64,000 nucleotides of DNA, taken from the NCBI RefSeq assembly GCF_021390245.1, contig NZ_JAJUXH010000007.1, positions 62,001 through 126,000 on the forward strand, given 5' to 3'. The notes below the pieces were generated by a model, which saw nothing but the letters and a program-made list of their open reading frames with translations, was not told where the DNA came from and did not search any database. Both the position numbers and the translations under genes were made by a program. Numbering within the stretch: the first letter of the stretch is position 1; every line of letters begins with the position of its first letter. Below are positions 1-11,633 of the stretch, piece by piece. The stretch is from Dyadobacter sp. CY323. GTDB lineage: Bacteria > Bacteroidota > Bacteroidia > Cytophagales > Spirosomataceae.

Positions 1-36
1 AAAGCCATTGAATTACAGTCATAGAATAAATTTTGA

Positions 37-1980
37 ATGAAAGACGAGTCTCAAGTAAAAATTACCCTGCCGGATGGAAGTGAGCGTTATTACCCAAAAG
101 GTGTAACCGCACTCGAAATCGCACTCAGTATCAGTGAAGGACTGGCGCGCAATGTGATCGCAGCGAAAGTCAATAATGAAATTTGGGACCCTACGCGTCA
201 GATTACAGAGGATTCTCTGGTGAAACTACTGACCTGGAATGACGAGGATGGCAAATCGACATTCTGGCATTCTTCAGCCCACTTACTTGCCGAAGCTCTC
301 GAAGCACTTTACCCGGGCGTTAAATTCGGAACGGGGCCTTCCATTGAAAAAGGTTTTTACTACGATGTGGACCTTGGCGAGCAAACGCTTTCGCAGGACG
401 ACTTTCCAAAGATCGAGGCGAAAATGCTTGAACTGGCCCGCCAGAAAAACGAGTATGTTCGCAAGCCGATCAGCAAAGCGGACGCGTTCGAATACTTTAC
501 TGAAAAAGGAGATCAATATAAACTGGAACTGATCGACGGACTTGAAGACGGTTCCATTACATTATATGAGCAGGGTGGATTTACCGACCTTTGCCGCGGA
601 CCTCACATTCCGAATACAGGATTTATAAAAGCTGTAAAGCTGACGAATATTGCAGGTGCGTACTGGCGTAACAAGCAGGAAAACAAAATGTTAACCCGCA
701 TTTACGGGATTACTTTTCCAAAACAAAAAGAGCTGGAAGAGTATGTGACATTAATGGAAGAAGCCAAAAAACGCGACCACCGGAAACTCGGGAAAGAGCT
801 GGAATTGTTCGCATTCTCCGAAAAAGTGGGTCAGGGACTTCCATTGTGGCTGCCAAAAGGTGCAATGCTTCGTGAAAGGCTTCAATCGTTTTTGAGCAAG
901 GCACAATCCCGCGCAGGTTATCTGCCGGTTATTACCCCGAATATCGGAAGCAAAGAACTTTACGTGACTTCCGGGCACTGGGATAAATATGGGAAGGATT
1001 CTTTCCAGCCAATTAAAACACCGAATGTTGGCGAGGAATACCTTTTAAAACCAATGAATTGCCCGCATCATTGCGAGATTTATAAAACTTCTCCCCGCTC
1101 CTACAAAGATCTCCCATTGCGGTTTTCGGAGTTTGGAACGGTTTATAGGTACGAGCAAAGTGGCGAGCTGCACGGTTTGACACGCGTTCGTGGCTTTACA
1201 CAGGATGATGCACACATTTTCTGCCGCCCGGATCAGGTGAAAGAAGAGTTTGTGCGTGTGATCGATCTGGTACTTTATGTGTTCAAATCACTGGGTTTTG
1301 AGGATTATAGCGCCCAGATTTCATTGCGTGATCCAAATGACAAAGTAAAGTACATTGGAAAAGACGAGGATTGGGAACGTGCTGAAAATGCGATCATCGA
1401 AGCGGCCCAGGAGCGTGGACTGAGCACCGTTACCGAGCTGGGTGAAGCTGCATTTTACGGCCCGAAACTTGATTTTATGGTGCGTGACGCATTGGGAAGA
1501 AAGTGGCAATTGGGTACAATCCAGGTTGATTATCAAATGCCGAAACGCTTTGGACTGGAATATACCGGCTCCGACAACCAGAAACATCAGCCGGTAATGA
1601 TCCACCGTGCGCCTTTCGGATCAATGGAAAGATTCATTGCAATTTTAATCGAGAATACAGCGGGACAATTTCCATTGTGGCTTTCTCCGGATCAGATCGC
1701 CATTTTGCCGATCTCCGAAAAGTTTGCTGACTATGCGGAGGATGTATTTTTCAAATTGCAGGATCACGACATCCGCGGATTTGTAGATCACCGGGACGAG
1801 AAGATTGGAAGGAAAATCCGTGATGCGGAGGTTACCAAAGTTCCGTTTATGCTCATTGTGGGTGAAAAAGAAATGGCAGAAGGTAAAATATCGATACGTA
1901 GAAAAGGAGAAGGAGATCTTGGAAGCATGACAGTTGAAGAATTTGCAGGCTTTTTCAAAAAAGAAGCTAGCATAATTTGA
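37..1980 (+). CDS. thrS: Threonine--tRNA ligase
   Basis: This cytoplasmic enzyme charges tRNA-Thr with threonine. The 647 residues match full-length bacterial ThrRS. An N-terminal TGS domain (about 5-66) is followed by the editing-type domain with HSSAH near residue 80, the class II catalytic core, and a C-terminal anticodon-binding domain (about 550-645). The catalytic zinc ligands are visible as C342 (in MNCPHH), H393 (DDAHIFC) and H523 (IHRAPFGS). The ATG at 37 gives the expected family N-terminus; only 36 bp of upstream sequence is present, so its promoter cannot be judged. It leads the conserved thrS-infC-rpmI-rplT order. The 109-bp gap to infC contains a possible separate promoter. Confidence 0.98.
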   Translation: MKDESQVKITLPDGSERYYPKGVTALEIALSISEGLARNVIAAKVNNEIWDPTRQITEDSLVKLLTWNDEDGKSTFWHSSAHLLAEALEALYPGVKFGTGPSIEKGFYYDVDLGEQTLSQDDFPKIEAKMLELARQKNEYVRKPISKADAFEYFTEKGDQYKLELIDGLEDGSITLYEQGGFTDLCRGPHIPNTGFIKAVKLTNIAGAYWRNKQENKMLTRIYGITFPKQKELEEYVTLMEEAKKRDHRKLGKELELFAFSEKVGQGLPLWLPKGAMLRERLQSFLSKAQSRAGYLPVITPNIGSKELYVTSGHWDKYGKDSFQPIKTPNVGEEYLLKPMNCPHHCEIYKTSPRSYKDLPLRFSEFGTVYRYEQSGELHGLTRVRGFTQDDAHIFCRPDQVKEEFVRVIDLVLYVFKSLGFEDYSAQISLRDPNDKVKYIGKDEDWERAENAIIEAAQERGLSTVTELGEAAFYGPKLDFMVRDALGRKWQLGTIQVDYQMPKRFGLEYTGSDNQKHQPVMIHRAPFGSMERFIAILIENTAGQFPLWLSPDQIAILPISEKFADYAEDVFFKLQDHDIRGFVDHRDEKIGRKIRDAEVTKVPFMLIVGEKEMAEGKISIRRKGEGDLGSMTVEEFAGFFKKEASII

Positions 1981-1990
1981 TTTTTTTAAC

Positions 1991-2027
1991 TTTTTACTAT
2001 AATTCTGTCAGTAAGGCACTATTTTTG
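1991..2027 (+). promoter_or_regulatory. Possible infC promoter (Bacteroidota type)
   Basis: TATTTTTG at 2020-2027 fits the Bacteroidota -7 consensus TAnnTTTG. A T-rich stretch at 1991-1995 lies at about the -33 distance but lacks the G of TTTG. This would let infC be transcribed apart from thrS. It rests on the motif alone. Confidence 0.35.
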
Positions 2028-2089
2028 TTTCCATAGTGTTAGCTTTTTCGATTTCCACCAAAAACTAAAAAAACACCAAACCAAATTAT

Positions 2090-2641
2090 ATGGCATTAAG
2101 ACCCCCTAGTGGACGGTTAAGAGTTCCTGAAGAACCTTATAAAATTAACGAACGAATTACAGCAAAAGAAGTACGCCTGGTAGGAGAAAATATCGAACCA
2201 GGTATAGTTGAAATTAGTGCAGCCCGAGCAATTGCAAAGGCACAAAGCCTTGATCTGGTTGAAATTGCACCTACCGCAGTTCCGCCTGTATGCAAAGTGG
2301 TCGACTACTCGAAGTTCAAATACGAGCAGAAGAAAAAGCAGAAGGAGATCAAAGCGAAGGCAATGAAAGTGGTTATTAAAGAGATCCGGTTCGGCCCTAA
2401 CACAGATGATCATGATTTCGATTTCAAATTGAAACATGCCATTAATTTCCTCAAAGAAGGTTCAAAAGTAAAAGCCTATGTCCATTTTGTGGGACGTACG
2501 ATTGTGTTTAAAGAACGTGGTGTGAATCTTTTGAAAAAATTCTCCGAGGCACTGGCTGAATTTGGAAAACTGGAAATGGAGCCAAAACTGGAAGGAAAAA
2601 GAATGACAATCATCCTTGCTCCTATTGTTAAGAGTAAGTGA
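2090..2641 (+). CDS. infC: Translation initiation factor IF-3
   Basis: IF-3 binds the 30S subunit, prevents premature 50S joining and checks start-codon selection. The 183-residue protein has the N-terminal domain (about 18-88, beginning near YKINERITAKEVRLV), a lysine-rich linker helix (KYEQKKKQKEIKAK) and the C-terminal domain with the conserved KEIRFGPNTDDHDFDFK stretch. The start is a normal ATG rather than the rare AUU of enterobacterial infC, so the classic AUU autoregulation is not expected here. It is followed by a hairpin and then rpmI and rplT, as in most bacteria. Confidence 0.97.
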   Translation: MALRPPSGRLRVPEEPYKINERITAKEVRLVGENIEPGIVEISAARAIAKAQSLDLVEIAPTAVPPVCKVVDYSKFKYEQKKKQKEIKAKAMKVVIKEIRFGPNTDDHDFDFKLKHAINFLKEGSKVKAYVHFVGRTIVFKERGVNLLKKFSEALAEFGKLEMEPKLEGKRMTIILAPIVKSK

Positions 2642-2657
2642 TTATCACATATATAGA

Positions 2658-2695
2658 AATCGTGGTCTCGGATTTACCGGGGCCACGATTTTCAT
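2658..2695 (+). terminator. Hairpin between infC and rpmI
   Basis: AATCGTGG at 2658-2665 pairs with CCACGATT at 2683-2690, with extra internal CGG/CCG pairing, followed by TTCATTTT. It looks like a partial terminator or attenuator limiting read-through from infC into the ribosomal protein genes. Confidence 0.55.
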
Positions 2696-2705
2696 TTTAT
2701 AAACA

Positions 2706-2738
2706 TTTTGGCTAATTTCGCGCGCTGTTTTATATTTT
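2706..2738 (+). promoter_or_regulatory. Possible rpmI-rplT promoter
   Basis: TTTTG at 2706-2710 is followed after 20 bp by TATATTTT at 2731-2738. This is close to the Bacteroidota TTTG/TAnnTTTG architecture and lies directly after the infC hairpin. A second TATTTTTG overlaps the leader at 2748-2755. No transcript data support it. Confidence 0.4.
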
Positions 2739-2759
2739 ATCAACTATTATTTTTGAATC

Positions 2760-2954
2760 ATGCCTAAAATGAAAACCATTTCAGGAGCTAAAAAGCGTTT
2801 CTCGCTGACCGGCACTGGAAAAATTAAGCGTAAACACGCGTTCCACAGTCACATCCTGACCAAAAAATCAAACAAGCGCAAGCGTGGTTTGGTTAAAACT
2901 GGTCTTATCGATGAGTCTAACCACAAGCAGGTATTGGCAATGCTTGGAAAATAA
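2760..2954 (+). CDS. rpmI: 50S ribosomal protein L35
   Basis: This basic 64-residue component of the large ribosomal subunit has the typical L35 N-terminus [14 protein letters not shown] and the family's [13 protein letters not shown] stretch. Its length and its place between infC and rplT are standard. A 102-bp gap separates it from rplT; that gap may hold leader RNA, as L20 autoregulates this operon in other bacteria, but no recognisable pseudoknot was established here. Confidence 0.97.
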   Translation: MPKMKTISGAKKRFSLTGTGKIKRKHAFHSHILTKKSNKRKRGLVKTGLIDESNHKQVLAMLGK

Positions 2955-3056
2955 TCCAAAGCCATTAAGAGTGAATACCATTCAGGTTCTTTGTTCAACC
3001 CGATGAAAGGCTTTTAAGACTCAACAGAGCGCCGATTATCAAAAACAGTTTAAATT

Positions 3057-3401
3057 ATGCCACGTTCAGTAAATCACGTCGCTTCACGTGCAAGACGTAA
3101 AAAAGTATTAAAACTTGCGAAAGGCTATTTTGGCCGTCGTAAAAATGTATGGACCGTTGCTAAAAACGCAGTAGAACGCGGTTTGGCTTACGCATACAAA
3201 GGCCGTAAACAGAAAAAACGTAATTTCCGCGCCTTGTGGATCCAGCGTATCAACGCAGGAGCCCGTGAACACGGATTATCTTATTCTGCATTCATCGGTA
3301 AACTCAGTGCAGCAGGCGTTGAGCTAAACAGAAAGGTTCTGGCCGATCTGGCGATGAACCATCCGGCAGCTTTCAAAGCAATCGTTGATCAGGTAAAATA
3401 A
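3057..3401 (+). CDS. rplT: 50S ribosomal protein L20
   Basis: L20 binds 23S rRNA early in 50S assembly. The 114-residue protein starts [16 protein letters not shown] and has the long basic N-terminal helix followed by the globular C-terminal half ([19 protein letters not shown]). Length and context are canonical. It ends the translation cluster and is followed 8 bp later by a strong intrinsic terminator. Confidence 0.98.
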   Translation: MPRSVNHVASRARRKKVLKLAKGYFGRRKNVWTVAKNAVERGLAYAYKGRKQKKRNFRALWIQRINAGAREHGLSYSAFIGKLSAAGVELNRKVLADLAMNHPAAFKAIVDQVK

Positions 3402-3408
3402 AACAGCA

Positions 3409-3436
3409 TCCCGCCTCTCCGGCGGGATTTTTTTTG
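3409..3436 (+). terminator. Intrinsic terminator after rplT
   Basis: ATCCCGCC (3409-3416) and GGCGGGAT (3422-3429) form a perfect 8-bp stem with a 5-nt loop, followed by an uninterrupted run of T. Confidence 0.92.
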
Positions 3437-3547
3437 CCCCTTACTTCTCTCTTTACAATTTATTAATTCCCCGAATAGCGAAAGGTTGGTACTTTAGTAG
3501 CCTTGTCAGGTACTACTCATAAAGTTTGAAACCCACAACCCTGTTCT

Positions 3548-6085
3548 ATGGAATCCAGAAGGGAATTTATCAAAAAGGCAACCATGCTCACCGGTGCTGC
3601 CGGAATGTTCAGCACCTTACCCGCGTCCATTCAAAAAGCATTTGCGATTGACCCAAAAAAGGGCAGTACCTATCTTGACGCTGAACATGTCGTAATCCTG
3701 ATGCAGGAAAACCGTTCGTTCGACCATTCATACGGAACATTACGAGGTGTTCGCGGCTTTAATGATCCGCGGGCGATAAAGCTTCCCAACGAGAATCTGG
3801 TATGGTTACAAACCAATGCATTTGGCGAAACCCATGTGCCATTCCGGCTGAATATGCGGGAATCGAATGCAACCTGGATGGGCTCTCTGCCGCATTCCTG
3901 GACGAATCAGGTGGATGCCCGGAATGATGGAAAGTACGATAAATGGCTGATCGCGAAGCAAGCAGGCCATAAGGATTATTCCAAAATGCCTTTGACGCAA
4001 GGATTCTATAACCGTGAAGACATCCCATTTTATTATGCATTAGCGGACGCATTTACCGTTTGTGACCAAAATTTTTGCTCGTCTTTGACCGGAACAACTC
4101 CAAACAGACTGTATTTATGGTCGGGCACGATCCGGGAAAATCCTGATCCGAAGCATTATGCCAACGTGCGGAATGAAAACGTGTCCGATGACGCGGAAGC
4201 TTCCTGGACAACCTTTCCGGAAAGACTTGAAGATCATGGAGTATCCTGGAAAATCTATCAGAACGAGCTCAGTATTTCAACCGGGTTTGTCGGGGAAGAA
4301 GATTCCTGGCTTGCCAATTTTACGGACAATCCGATCGAATGGTTCAGTCAGTATAATGTACGCTTTCATACGGGATACCAAACCTATTTGAAGGAACGAC
4401 AAGCTAATTTGCCTCGCGAAATAGAGGAGGCAAGATTTAAATTAAAAGAAGCTGCTGCCGGACAGGATGCCGAGAAGCTTACTAAATCACTTAAAGAAAA
4501 AGAACAGTTGCTGGCATTGGCGAAGGAAGAACTGGTGAGATGGAGTCCGGAGAATTTTGAAAAACTATCGCAACGCAGCAAAAACATCCACAACAAAGCA
4601 TTTACCACAAACAAGAAAGACCCGGACTATCGAAAGATCACTACCGTCAAATATATGGATGGGGATATCGAGCACGAAGCAAAGGCTCCGCAAGGTGATA
4701 TTTTACACCAATTCCGCTCGGATGTGAAAAGTGGCAGACTGCCCACGGTTTCCTGGCTGGTAGCTCCCGAAAACTTCTCCGACCACCCCACGTCTCCCTG
4801 GTATGGCGCCTGGTATGTTTCAGAAGTGATGGACATTCTTACTGCTGATCCGGAAGTTTGGAAAAAGACCATTTTTATTTTGTGCTATGACGAAAATGAT
4901 GGCTATTTCGATCACATTCCGCCATTTTCCGTTCCCAATCCGTATAAGGAAGATACAGGTGCTGTATCCGAAGGCATTGATTGTAAAACGGAATTCGTCA
5001 CATTGGAACAGGATATGACTAAGAAGCCGAAAAAAGATTGCCGGGAAAGCCCGATTGGTCTGGGTTACCGGGTACCTCTCGTGGTTGCCTCTCCCTGGAA
5101 CCGTGGCGGGAATGTCTGTTCGGAGGTTTTTGACCATACTTCTATTTTGCAATTCCTCGAGAAGTTTGTCAGTCACAAATCAGGGAAGAGTATTAGAGAA
5201 ACCAATATCAGTGAATGGCGGCGTACGATCTGCGGGGATCTTACTTCCACTTTTACTCCTTATAACGGCGAAAAAATGCAACTGCCAACTTTCCTGGAGA
5301 GAGATGAATTTATGGAAGGCATTTATAATGCAAAATTTAAAAAGCTTCCAAACGGCTATAAAGCATTAACAGAAAAGGAGATCGCACAAATTAATATAGA
5401 TCCTCGTCTGTCGCCCGTGATGCCAAAACAGGAAAAAGGGACGAGACCTGCTCGTGCAATTCCGTATGAACTATATGCTGATGGCGCGCTGAACTCTGAC
5501 AAAACTGCATTTCAGATTAAGCTGGAAGCCAGAAATGGCATGTTTAAGGACAAGTCCGCCGGCGCTCCGTACATGGTTTATGCACCTGGTAAATATAAAA
5601 AAGAACCAATGAAAGTCTGGAATTACGCCGTAAAGCCAGGAGACGCGTTGACCGGAACCTGGAAATTAAGCGATTTTGCAGATCAGAAATACCATTTGAT
5701 CGTTTACGGGCCAAATGGCTTCATGCGAGAATACAAGGGTTCAAGGAATGGCTCGGGAGTTAAAGTCGGAAGTCATTACTCGATCGATAAAAATAAAAAA
5801 TCACAAGGCATCCTGGTCATCGAACTAACCAGATCGGTAGCTGAGTCAAATCAGACCATTATCATCAGGGATAATGCATACGGCGCTAACGATCAGGTAG
5901 TTAATTTCGAAAACTCCCAAGGAAATATTGTGCAGGTTTCCCTGCAACTTGAAAAAAATGCCAATTGGTACGATTTCTCCATTCTGATCGAGGAAGATCC
6001 CGAGTTTCTGAGCCGCTATGCGGGCCACGTAGAAACCGGGCATTCGAGCCTGAGCGACCCATTTATGGGTAAGATGCTAAGCTGA
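3548..6085 (+). CDS. Phosphocholine-specific phospholipase C, Tat-exported
   Basis: This is a large (845 aa) bacterial phosphocholine-specific phospholipase C of the phosphoesterase/acid-phosphatase-like superfamily, expected to release phosphocholine from phosphatidylcholine or sphingomyelin outside the cytoplasm. The N-terminus carries a twin-arginine signal (SRREFIKKA, then a hydrophobic stretch to about residue 33). The catalytic domain begins with HVVILMQENRSFDHSYG near residue 50 and contains FILCYDENDGYFDH around 440-455. Two C-terminal beta-rich domains of the family (about 630-830) are present. It stands alone between the rplT terminator and dnaK. The substrate is inferred from family; choline lipids are not common in Bacteroidota, so host or environmental lipids are possible targets. 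Confidence 0.9.
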   Translation: MESRREFIKKATMLTGAAGMFSTLPASIQKAFAIDPKKGSTYLDAEHVVILMQENRSFDHSYGTLRGVRGFNDPRAIKLPNENLVWLQTNAFGETHVPFRLNMRESNATWMGSLPHSWTNQVDARNDGKYDKWLIAKQAGHKDYSKMPLTQGFYNREDIPFYYALADAFTVCDQNFCSSLTGTTPNRLYLWSGTIRENPDPKHYANVRNENVSDDAEASWTTFPERLEDHGVSWKIYQNELSISTGFVGEEDSWLANFTDNPIEWFSQYNVRFHTGYQTYLKERQANLPREIEEARFKLKEAAAGQDAEKLTKSLKEKEQLLALAKEELVRWSPENFEKLSQRSKNIHNKAFTTNKKDPDYRKITTVKYMDGDIEHEAKAPQGDILHQFRSDVKSGRLPTVSWLVAPENFSDHPTSPWYGAWYVSEVMDILTADPEVWKKTIFILCYDENDGYFDHIPPFSVPNPYKEDTGAVSEGIDCKTEFVTLEQDMTKKPKKDCRESPIGLGYRVPLVVASPWNRGGNVCSEVFDHTSILQFLEKFVSHKSGKSIRETNISEWRRTICGDLTSTFTPYNGEKMQLPTFLERDEFMEGIYNAKFKKLPNGYKALTEKEIAQINIDPRLSPVMPKQEKGTRPARAIPYELYADGALNSDKTAFQIKLEARNGMFKDKSAGAPYMVYAPGKYKKEPMKVWNYAVKPGDALTGTWKLSDFADQKYHLIVYGPNGFMREYKGSRNGSGVKVGSHYSIDKNKKSQGILVIELTRSVAESNQTIIIRDNAYGANDQVVNFENSQGNIVQVSLQLEKNANWYDFSILIEEDPEFLSRYAGHVETGHSSLSDPFMGKMLS

Positions 6086-6100
6086 TCCTATCCCGAAAAA

Positions 6101-6140
6101 GTCAGGTCGGGAGCGGCCTGACACTTTGTCATTTCTGTTT
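6101..6140 (+). terminator. Probable terminator after phospholipase C
   Basis: GTCAGGTCG (6101-6109) pairs with CGGCCTGAC (6114-6122), with one T-G wobble and a GGAG loop. The following sequence is only moderately T-rich, so efficiency may be partial. Confidence 0.5.
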
Positions 6141-6253
6141 TGTGTAAAATATTCTGGTACGGGGTTTTTAGTAGAACTCGAAGTAACCGCACGTTTTGGC
6201 GGTTTCTGCTCAACATTACAGAATCAAATTATACTAAACATTAATATAGAACA

Positions 6254-8167
6254 ATGGGAAAAATTATTGGCATAGACTTAGGAACAACGAACTCCTGCGT
6301 GGCTGTCATGGAGGGTAATGAGCCGGTTGTCATTGCAAACAGCGAAGGTGCCCGCACAACTCCTTCTGTGGTTGCATTCATGGATAATGGTGAACGCAAA
6401 ATCGGAGCACCGGCCAAACGTCAGGCGATCACGAATCCCAAGCATACTATCAGCTCCATAAAAAGATTTATGGGTAAAAAATACGATGATACAACCGGCG
6501 AAATGAAAACGGTTGCATACAGCGTAGAAAAAGGACCTAACAACACGCCTCGTATCCCCATCGGAGACAGGTTATATACTCCACAGGAAGTTTCTGCATT
6601 CATTTTGCAAAAAATGAGACAAACTGCCGAGGATTATCTTGGTCAGGAAGTTACAGAAGCGGTGATTACCGTTCCGGCTTACTTCAATGACGCAGAACGT
6701 CAGGCTACTAAAGAAGCGGGTCAGATTGCAGGTCTTGATGTGAAACGTATCATCAACGAACCTACTGCTGCTGCTTTGGCATATGGTCTTGACAAGCAAC
6801 ACCTCGATATGAAAATCGCTGTGTTTGACTTGGGTGGTGGTACTTTCGATGTATCCATTCTTGAATTGGGAGACGGCGTTTTCGAGGTAAAATCTACCGA
6901 CGGTGATACACACTTAGGTGGTGACGACTTTGACCAGGTGATCATTAACTGGCTTGCTGACGAATTCCAGAAAGATGAGGCGGTTGATCTTCGTAAAGAT
7001 CCGATGGCGCTTCAACGTCTGAAAGAAGCCGCTGAAAAAGCAAAAGTTGAATTGTCCAGCTCTACCCAGACTGAAATCAACTTACCTTATATATTCCCGG
7101 TTGATGGGATACCAAAACACCTTGTTCGCACCTTGACTCGTTCAAAATTCGAACAACTTGCAGACACCTTGTTCCAAAGAATGATGGAGCCCTGCAAAAG
7201 AGCCATGAAAAACGCGGGTTATACAAATAATGATATCAACGAAGTTATTTTAGTTGGTGGGTCTACGCGTATCCCACGTGTACAGGAAGAAGTTGAGAAA
7301 TTCTTTGGCAGAAAGCCTTCAAAAGGCGTTAACCCCGACGAAGCTGTGGCAATTGGTGCAGCGATTCAAGGTGGCGTTTTAACTGGTGAAGTGAAAGATG
7401 TACTTCTTCTCGACGTAATTCCATTGTCGCTGGGTATTGAAACTTTGGGTGGTGTGTTTACCAAATTGATTGATGCAAACACAACCATTCCTTCTAAAAA
7501 AACAGAGACATTCTCGACTGCTGCTGATAACCAGCCATCCGTTGAGATCCACGTGTTGCAAGGAGAACGTCCGATGGCGAATCAAAACCGGACACTTGGA
7601 CGGTTCCATTTGTCCGATATTCCACCAGCGCAACGCGGTACACCGCAGATCGAAGTGACGTTTGATGTGGATGCAAATGGTATCCTTCATGTATCTGCAA
7701 AAGATAAAGGAACCAATAAAGAGCAAAAAATCCGCATTGAAGCTTCCAGCGGTTTGACGGATGCAGAGATCACTAAAATGCGTGAAGAAGCGAAAGCGAA
7801 CGAGGCTGCTGACAAAGCGGAACGTGAGAAAATTGAGAAGATCAACGGAGCAGACAGCCTGATATTCTCGACTGAAAAACAGTTGAAAGAATTTGGCGAT
7901 AAACTTTCGGCAGGAAACAAATCAGCGATAGAAAGTGCCCTGGGTGAGCTTAAAACGGCACATCAGAGCCAGGATCTTGCTGGTATCGACACTGCAATGG
8001 AAAAATTGAACGGCGCGTGGCAGGCCGCTTCACAGGAAATGTATGCTCAGGGTGGCGAAGGTCAGCCAGGAGGCGCACCGGGTGGAAACCCTGGTAACGC
8101 GGGAGCAGCAGATAATGGAGGCGCTACCGACGACGTGACGGATGTTAATTTCGAGGAAGTTAAATAA
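6254..8167 (+). CDS. dnaK: Chaperone DnaK (Hsp70)
   Basis: This is the ATP-dependent cytoplasmic Hsp70 chaperone. The 637 residues contain the ATPase domain starting [18 protein letters not shown], the phosphate-binding [11 protein letters not shown] and the adenosine motif [11 protein letters not shown]. The linker [16 protein letters not shown], the substrate-binding domain and the glycine-rich tail follow, ending [11 protein letters not shown]. The start is the ATG directly before GKIIGIDLG. It is monocistronic, with a clear terminator; dnaJ and grpE are not next to it. I found no CIRCE-like inverted repeat upstream, so heat regulation, if any, uses something else. Confidence 0.98.
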   Translation: MGKIIGIDLGTTNSCVAVMEGNEPVVIANSEGARTTPSVVAFMDNGERKIGAPAKRQAITNPKHTISSIKRFMGKKYDDTTGEMKTVAYSVEKGPNNTPRIPIGDRLYTPQEVSAFILQKMRQTAEDYLGQEVTEAVITVPAYFNDAERQATKEAGQIAGLDVKRIINEPTAAALAYGLDKQHLDMKIAVFDLGGGTFDVSILELGDGVFEVKSTDGDTHLGGDDFDQVIINWLADEFQKDEAVDLRKDPMALQRLKEAAEKAKVELSSSTQTEINLPYIFPVDGIPKHLVRTLTRSKFEQLADTLFQRMMEPCKRAMKNAGYTNNDINEVILVGGSTRIPRVQEEVEKFFGRKPSKGVNPDEAVAIGAAIQGGVLTGEVKDVLLLDVIPLSLGIETLGGVFTKLIDANTTIPSKKTETFSTAADNQPSVEIHVLQGERPMANQNRTLGRFHLSDIPPAQRGTPQIEVTFDVDANGILHVSAKDKGTNKEQKIRIEASSGLTDAEITKMREEAKANEAADKAEREKIEKINGADSLIFSTEKQLKEFGDKLSAGNKSAIESALGELKTAHQSQDLAGIDTAMEKLNGAWQAASQEMYAQGGEGQPGGAPGGNPGNAGAADNGGATDDVTDVNFEEVK

Positions 8168-8180
8168 GACTTTCAGATTA

Positions 8181-8216
8181 AAAATCCCCGTCCTTAATAA
8201 GATGGGGATTTTTTTT
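8181..8216 (+). terminator. Intrinsic terminator after dnaK
   Basis: AAAATCCCC (8181-8189) pairs with GGGGATTTT (8204-8212), followed by more T residues. The A-rich 5' side would also allow function on the other strand. Confidence 0.88.
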
Positions 8217-8357
8217 ACACCCGTTGCAGCAAAATGGGGTCATTGAACGTCTATCAGCGTGATGAACAAATACCGAATTTTGCTGGCATCACTTTTTATA
8301 AACCGAATCATACACTTCATCAATCTTAAAACCTGTAACTAAAATTCATTTTAACGT

Positions 8358-8573
8358 ATGGACACAAGGATCGCATTACCTGAGTTGATGTACTTATCTC
8401 CCACAACCCGAGAAAAAGCGGTTGTAATTGCGCAGGAACTTTTAAGAGCTAATAACATTTCGCCCCGCGAAGCTGTGTCCAAAGCAATTCTTATTGCAAA
8501 AAACTGGGCGGTTAAAAATGTGAACAGGAATGTCTGGAAAAAATTAAAGTCATTTGAAAAGGAGATGATATGA
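8358..8573 (+). CDS. Small helical protein coupled to SDR gene
   Basis: This 71-residue protein has no function I recognise. It is basic and predicted to be helical: LSPTTREKAVVIAQELLRAN, then SPREAVSKAILIAKNW, ending KKLKSFEKEMI. Its TGA stop overlaps the ATG of the next gene (ATGA at 8570-8573), a strong sign of translational coupling, and this is why I accept it as real. It lies 184 bp after dnaK's terminator region, so the pair forms its own operon. A helix-turn-helix or adaptor role is possible but not shown. Confidence 0.65.
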   Translation: MDTRIALPELMYLSPTTREKAVVIAQELLRANNISPREAVSKAILIAKNWAVKNVNRNVWKKLKSFEKEMI

Positions 8574-9394
8574 TCGGCCCCGAATTGAAATTTAAGGATC
8601 AGGTAGTCATAGTAACCGGATCCAGTTCCGGAATAGGCAAAGCCTGCGCCATTTATTTTGCAAATCAGGGGGCGCATGTCGTCGTAAATTACAGCTCAAG
8701 TCCGGAGGAGGGACAACAAACGCTGGATGAAATATTGTCTAACGGCGGAAGTGCAATCCTGGTCCAGGCAGATGTAAGTCGTGAAGACGATGTGCTGGCG
8801 CTTTTCCGCGAGACGATCTCCAAATTCGGGCGGCTTGATGTACTGGTTAGTAATGCCGGTCTTCAAAAAGATTCACCGTTTCTGGAAATGAGTTTGCAGC
8901 AATGGCAGAAAGTGATCGATGTGAACCTCACCGGAATGTTCCTTTGTTGCCGGGCTGCGGCGAGGCAATTCGTTGCGCAGGCAAAAGAGGATACAGAAGC
9001 TTCCCATAGTGAACTTTCCATTGGTAAGATTGTGATGATGAGCTCGGTACACGATATTATACCTTGGGCCGGACATGTGAATTATGCTGCTTCAAAAGGT
9101 GGTATTATGATGTTCATGAAATCCATCGCCCAGGAATTGGCGCCTCATAAAATTCGGGTAAACTCAGTGAGCCCGGGAGCGATCAAAACTCCGATCAATA
9201 AAGAAGTCTGGTCGGATCCCGAGCAATACAAAAGCTTATTAAACTTAATTCCATACAAAAGAATCGGTACACCGCAGGATGTGGCAAAAGCGGTAGGCTG
9301 GCTTGCATCCGACGAATCCGACTATGTGAACGGCGAAACGCTATACATTGACGGTGGTATGACCTTGTACCCCGAATTTGCCGACAACGGCTAA
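8570..9394 (+). CDS. SDR oxidoreductase, glucose 1-dehydrogenase type
   Basis: This NAD(P)-dependent short-chain dehydrogenase of 274 residues has the cofactor-binding VTGSSSGIGKA near residue 14, the NAG motif (VLVSNAG), a catalytic Ser in MSSVHD, and YAASK as the catalytic Tyr/Lys pair. The C-terminal RVNSVSPGAIKTPIN and YIDGGMTL segments are typical of the glucose 1-dehydrogenase-like classical SDRs. The substrate is probably a sugar or polyol, but SDR substrates cannot be fixed from sequence. Translation is likely coupled to the small upstream ORF, and a strong terminator follows. Confidence 0.88.
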   Translation: MIGPELKFKDQVVIVTGSSSGIGKACAIYFANQGAHVVVNYSSSPEEGQQTLDEILSNGGSAILVQADVSREDDVLALFRETISKFGRLDVLVSNAGLQKDSPFLEMSLQQWQKVIDVNLTGMFLCCRAAARQFVAQAKEDTEASHSELSIGKIVMMSSVHDIIPWAGHVNYAASKGGIMMFMKSIAQELAPHKIRVNSVSPGAIKTPINKEVWSDPEQYKSLLNLIPYKRIGTPQDVAKAVGWLASDESDYVNGETLYIDGGMTLYPEFADNG

Positions 9395-9417
9395 GATATT
9401 ATATTTCATCAACGAAC

Positions 9418-9453
9418 AAATAAGGCGTCTCTGGAATCAGGGACGCCTTATTT
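9418..9453 (+). terminator. Intrinsic terminator after SDR gene
   Basis: AAATAAGGCGTC (9418-9429) and GACGCCTTATTT (9442-9453) form a 12-bp perfect stem. The loop itself pairs CTG with CAG around GAAT. The symmetrical A/T ends allow function on both strands. Confidence 0.85.
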
Positions 9454-9551
9454 ATGCTAAGATTCTGGTTAAACTTCTTCAGTCGTGATCCTAAAATGTG
9501 GCGGCTAACAAATTCTTCCTATAAATTTGTTACTCACTCAACTTTACCACT

Positions 9552-11605
<2,054 letters not shown>

Positions 11606-11633
11606 TTACAGCAGTTTACGGACTTTTTGCGCA

